Shown here: one piece after another, positions 6,261-7,931 of the stretch
How positions within the stretch are numbered: the first letter of the stretch is position 1
How the letters are laid out: every line of letters starts with the position of its first letter
Source of the DNA: Phycisphaeraceae bacterium
GTDB taxonomy: Bacteria; Planctomycetota; Phycisphaerae; Phycisphaerales; Phycisphaeraceae
Direction: 5' to 3'
DNA: 7,931 nt
NCBI GenBank assembly: GCA_016763955.1
Contig: JAESSU010000488.1
Location: forward strand, 1 to 7,931
The notes under the pieces: generated by a model
What the model saw: only the letters and a program-made list of their open reading frames with translations
Told to the model about the DNA's origin: nothing
The model's database searches: none
Program-made: the position numbers and the translations under genes

Positions 6261-7931
6261 TCAGTCAAAATCACCTAGAACCATATCGTGAACACTCTTG
6301 CCTGCGGGCATCATTGGATACACGTGTTCGTGTTTCTCGACGACACAGTCAAAAACTGCTGGACCATCGTGTTCTAAAAATTCCTTCATAACCTGTGGGA
6401 GATCCGCCTTCTTGGTGCAGCGGAAGCCCTTGCAATTCATGGCTTCAACGAGCTTCACAAAATCGGGGTTGTGCATCTGTGTGTGGCTATAACGTTCTTC
6501 ATAGAACAAGTCCTGCCATTGTTTAACCATGCCTTGAAAATCATTATTAAGGATAATGGTTTTAGCGGGAATGTTATATTGAGCAGCGGTGGTCATTTCC
6601 ATCGCGGTCATGGAGAAACTGCCATCACCATCAATATTGATCACCGGCAGGGGCTTTCGGTTTTCGCGTTTGGCTTTGATCATTTCACCTAGCATGGCAC
6701 CCACTGATGCGGGCACGCCATAACCCATCGTCCCTAAACCACCGGAGGTAATCCAACGGCTTGGGTGTTTGTAATCATAAAACTGTGCGGCCCACATTTG
6801 GTGCTGTCCCACGCCGGTCGTGATGATCGCTTCGCCTTGAGTCTGCTTGTTGAGTTCTTCGATCACAGCTTGGGGCTTAAGATGGAACTCACGTTCATCA
6901 TCCTTATAACGGAAGGGATGTTTGGTCTTCCATTCTTGGATGGTGGCATGCCATTTTGGATGCTTGTTTTCTTTAAGCATGGGCAAAAGCAGTTCTAGGT
7001 TTTTGCAAGCATCGCCTTCAACCGCAATGGTGACCGCAACGGACTTATTAATATTTTCCGGAGCGATATCAAAGTGAATAATCCCGCCATTGCCGAGTCG
7101 TTCTGCTTCACGAGCAGAGGCTGCGAATTTAGTTAAGTCTCCGGTCACTCGGTCATCAAAACGAGCCCCGATAGAAACCACCACGTCTGCTTGATCCATT
7201 GCCCAGTTAGAATAAGCACTGCCGTGCATCCCAATCATGTGCAGAGACTGAGCTTGTGTTTCATCGTATGCACCAAGGCCCAGCAACGTGGTCGTCACAG
7301 GAATGTCAGCCTTCTTAGCACACTCACGCATAAGATCAGTCCCGCCAGAAAGAACACAACCTTGCCCCACAAAAAACAGGGGGCGTTTGGCGTTATTAAT
7401 CATTTCCGCAGCACGCTCAACTTCACTGCTAGTCCCCAGCTCGCGGACGTGGTAACCCGGAAGGTCCGGCATTGTGTCAATCGCTTCATTAATAATCGAT
7501 GCGGTGATGTCCTTAGGCAGGTCAATAAGAACCGGGCCCGGACGACCGGTCGTGGCAATGTGAAATGCTTCATTAATACGACGTGGAATTTCACGCACGT
7601 CTTTGATTAGCACGTTCCATTTGGTACATGAACGGGTAATGCCCGTGATGTCTGCTTCCTGAAAAGCGTCAGAACCAACTGCGCCCGTTGCGACCTGCCC
7701 GCAAAAAACGATCATGGGCGTGCCATCCGTCAGCGCATCTTGAAGTGGGGTCACGGTATTGGTTGCACCTGGGCCTGAAGTCACTAAGACGATGCCACAC
7801 TTCCCGGTGCGCCGAGCATAGCCTTCTGCCATGTGGCCTGCACCATGTTCGTGGCGGACTAGGATAAATTGAAAGTGTGGTGAGTTATGAATCGCATCAA
7901 AGACCGGGAGAATCGCCCCCCCGGGATAGCC
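6261..7931 (-). CDS. ilvB: Acetolactate synthase (acetohydroxyacid synthase) large subunit, N-terminus outside window
   Basis: AHAS joins two pyruvates, or pyruvate and 2-oxobutyrate, in the first shared step of valine, leucine and isoleucine synthesis, using ThDP, Mg2+ and FAD in the cytosol. The frame is open to the right edge and shows 556 residues, starting at 'GYPGGAILPVFDAI'; most large subunits have 560-600, so only a short N-terminal piece is missing. The ATG at 7832 is internal. Visible hallmarks are the catalytic Glu in 'LVRHEHGAGHMAEGYA' (codon 7850-7848), 'VLVTSGPGATN', 'GSDAFQEADITGITRSCTKWN', the middle-domain 'IGARFDDRVTGD', and the ThDP-binding 'GDGSFSMTAMEM' leading to 'NNDFQGMVKQWQDLFYEERY'. 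The stop is TGA. A terminator follows closely, and no ilvN regulatory subunit gene lies between, so the small subunit must be encoded elsewhere or be absent. The family assignment is firm; biosynthetic AHAS rather than catabolic ALS is supported by the FAD-type QWQ region. Confidence 0.95.
   Translation of the reverse strand, partial: GYPGGAILPVFDAIHNSPHFQFILVRHEHGAGHMAEGYARRTGKCGIVLVTSGPGATNTVTPLQDALTDGTPMIVFCGQVATGAVGSDAFQEADITGITRSCTKWNVLIKDVREIPRRINEAFHIATTGRPGPVLIDLPKDITASIINEAIDTMPDLPGYHVRELGTSSEVERAAEMINNAKRPLFFVGQGCVLSGGTDLMRECAKKADIPVTTTLLGLGAYDETQAQSLHMIGMHGSAYSNWAMDQADVVVSIGARFDDRVTGDLTKFAASAREAERLGNGGIIHFDIAPENINKSVAVTIAVEGDACKNLELLLPMLKENKHPKWHATIQEWKTKHPFRYKDDEREFHLKPQAVIEELNKQTQGEAIITTGVGQHQMWAAQFYDYKHPSRWITSGGLGTMGYGVPASVGAMLGEMIKAKRENRKPLPVINIDGDGSFSMTAMEMTTAAQYNIPAKTIILNNDFQGMVKQWQDLFYEERYSHTQMHNPDFVKLVEAMNCKGFRCTKKADLPQVMKEFLEHDGPAVFDCVVEKHEHVYPMMPAGKSVHDMVLGDFD

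Noticed and set aside
6005..6391. Plus-strand open frame of 128 codons
   Set aside because: It crosses the ilvB terminator and continues antisense to the conserved ilvB 3' end, with no recognisable domain.
7191..7610. Plus-strand 139-codon frame opposite ilvB
   Set aside because: It is a shadow of the highly conserved ilvB coding strand.

Overview
The window looks like chromosomal DNA from a bacterium of the phylum Planctomycetota, possibly class Phycisphaerae. The best evidence is the C-terminal end of a DUF11-repeat surface protein at the left edge, with its segment 'DPVEVGGETTYVISVTNQGS' and the tail '...SDQISRPVTETESTNFY', a combination I associate with planctomycete DUF11 proteins. The moderate GC content and mostly weak Shine-Dalgarno sites would fit. 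The assignment rests on recall of the families, not on a search.

Layout from left to right: (1) the 3' end of the DUF11 protein gene (+), closed by a very strong intrinsic terminator at 689-724; (2) a non-coding stretch with a C9 run and a degenerate 9-nt repeat; (3) a small DUF1330-family gene (+, 938-1258) interrupted by an in-frame TAG; (4) purQ (+), the glutaminase of FGAM synthetase in purine synthesis; (5) a 272-nt gap; (6) ftsK (+, 2390-5011), a four-TM DNA translocase whose frame is intact except for one TAG that replaces the Walker A lysine; (7) a convergent minus-strand gene (5032-5979) for an exported dual-specificity-phosphatase-like protein with a C-terminal CxxCH haem-binding motif; (8) a 281-nt gap with the ilvB terminator; (9) ilvB (-), the acetolactate synthase large subunit, which runs off the right edge lacking only a short N-terminal piece.

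The genes do not form an obvious single pathway. They are housekeeping genes (purQ, ftsK, ilvB) mixed with an envelope protein and an unusual exported phosphatase. No mobile element, CRISPR array, tRNA or rRNA was seen.

Two things stand out. First, two otherwise intact genes each carry one in-frame TAG, and none of the six visible genes ends in TAG (three TAA, three TGA). This may be two point mutations or sequence errors, or it may mean TAG is read through or has a sense meaning in this genome; the window alone cannot decide. Second, the phosphatase-like domain is joined to a cytochrome c-type haem site in one probable lipoprotein.
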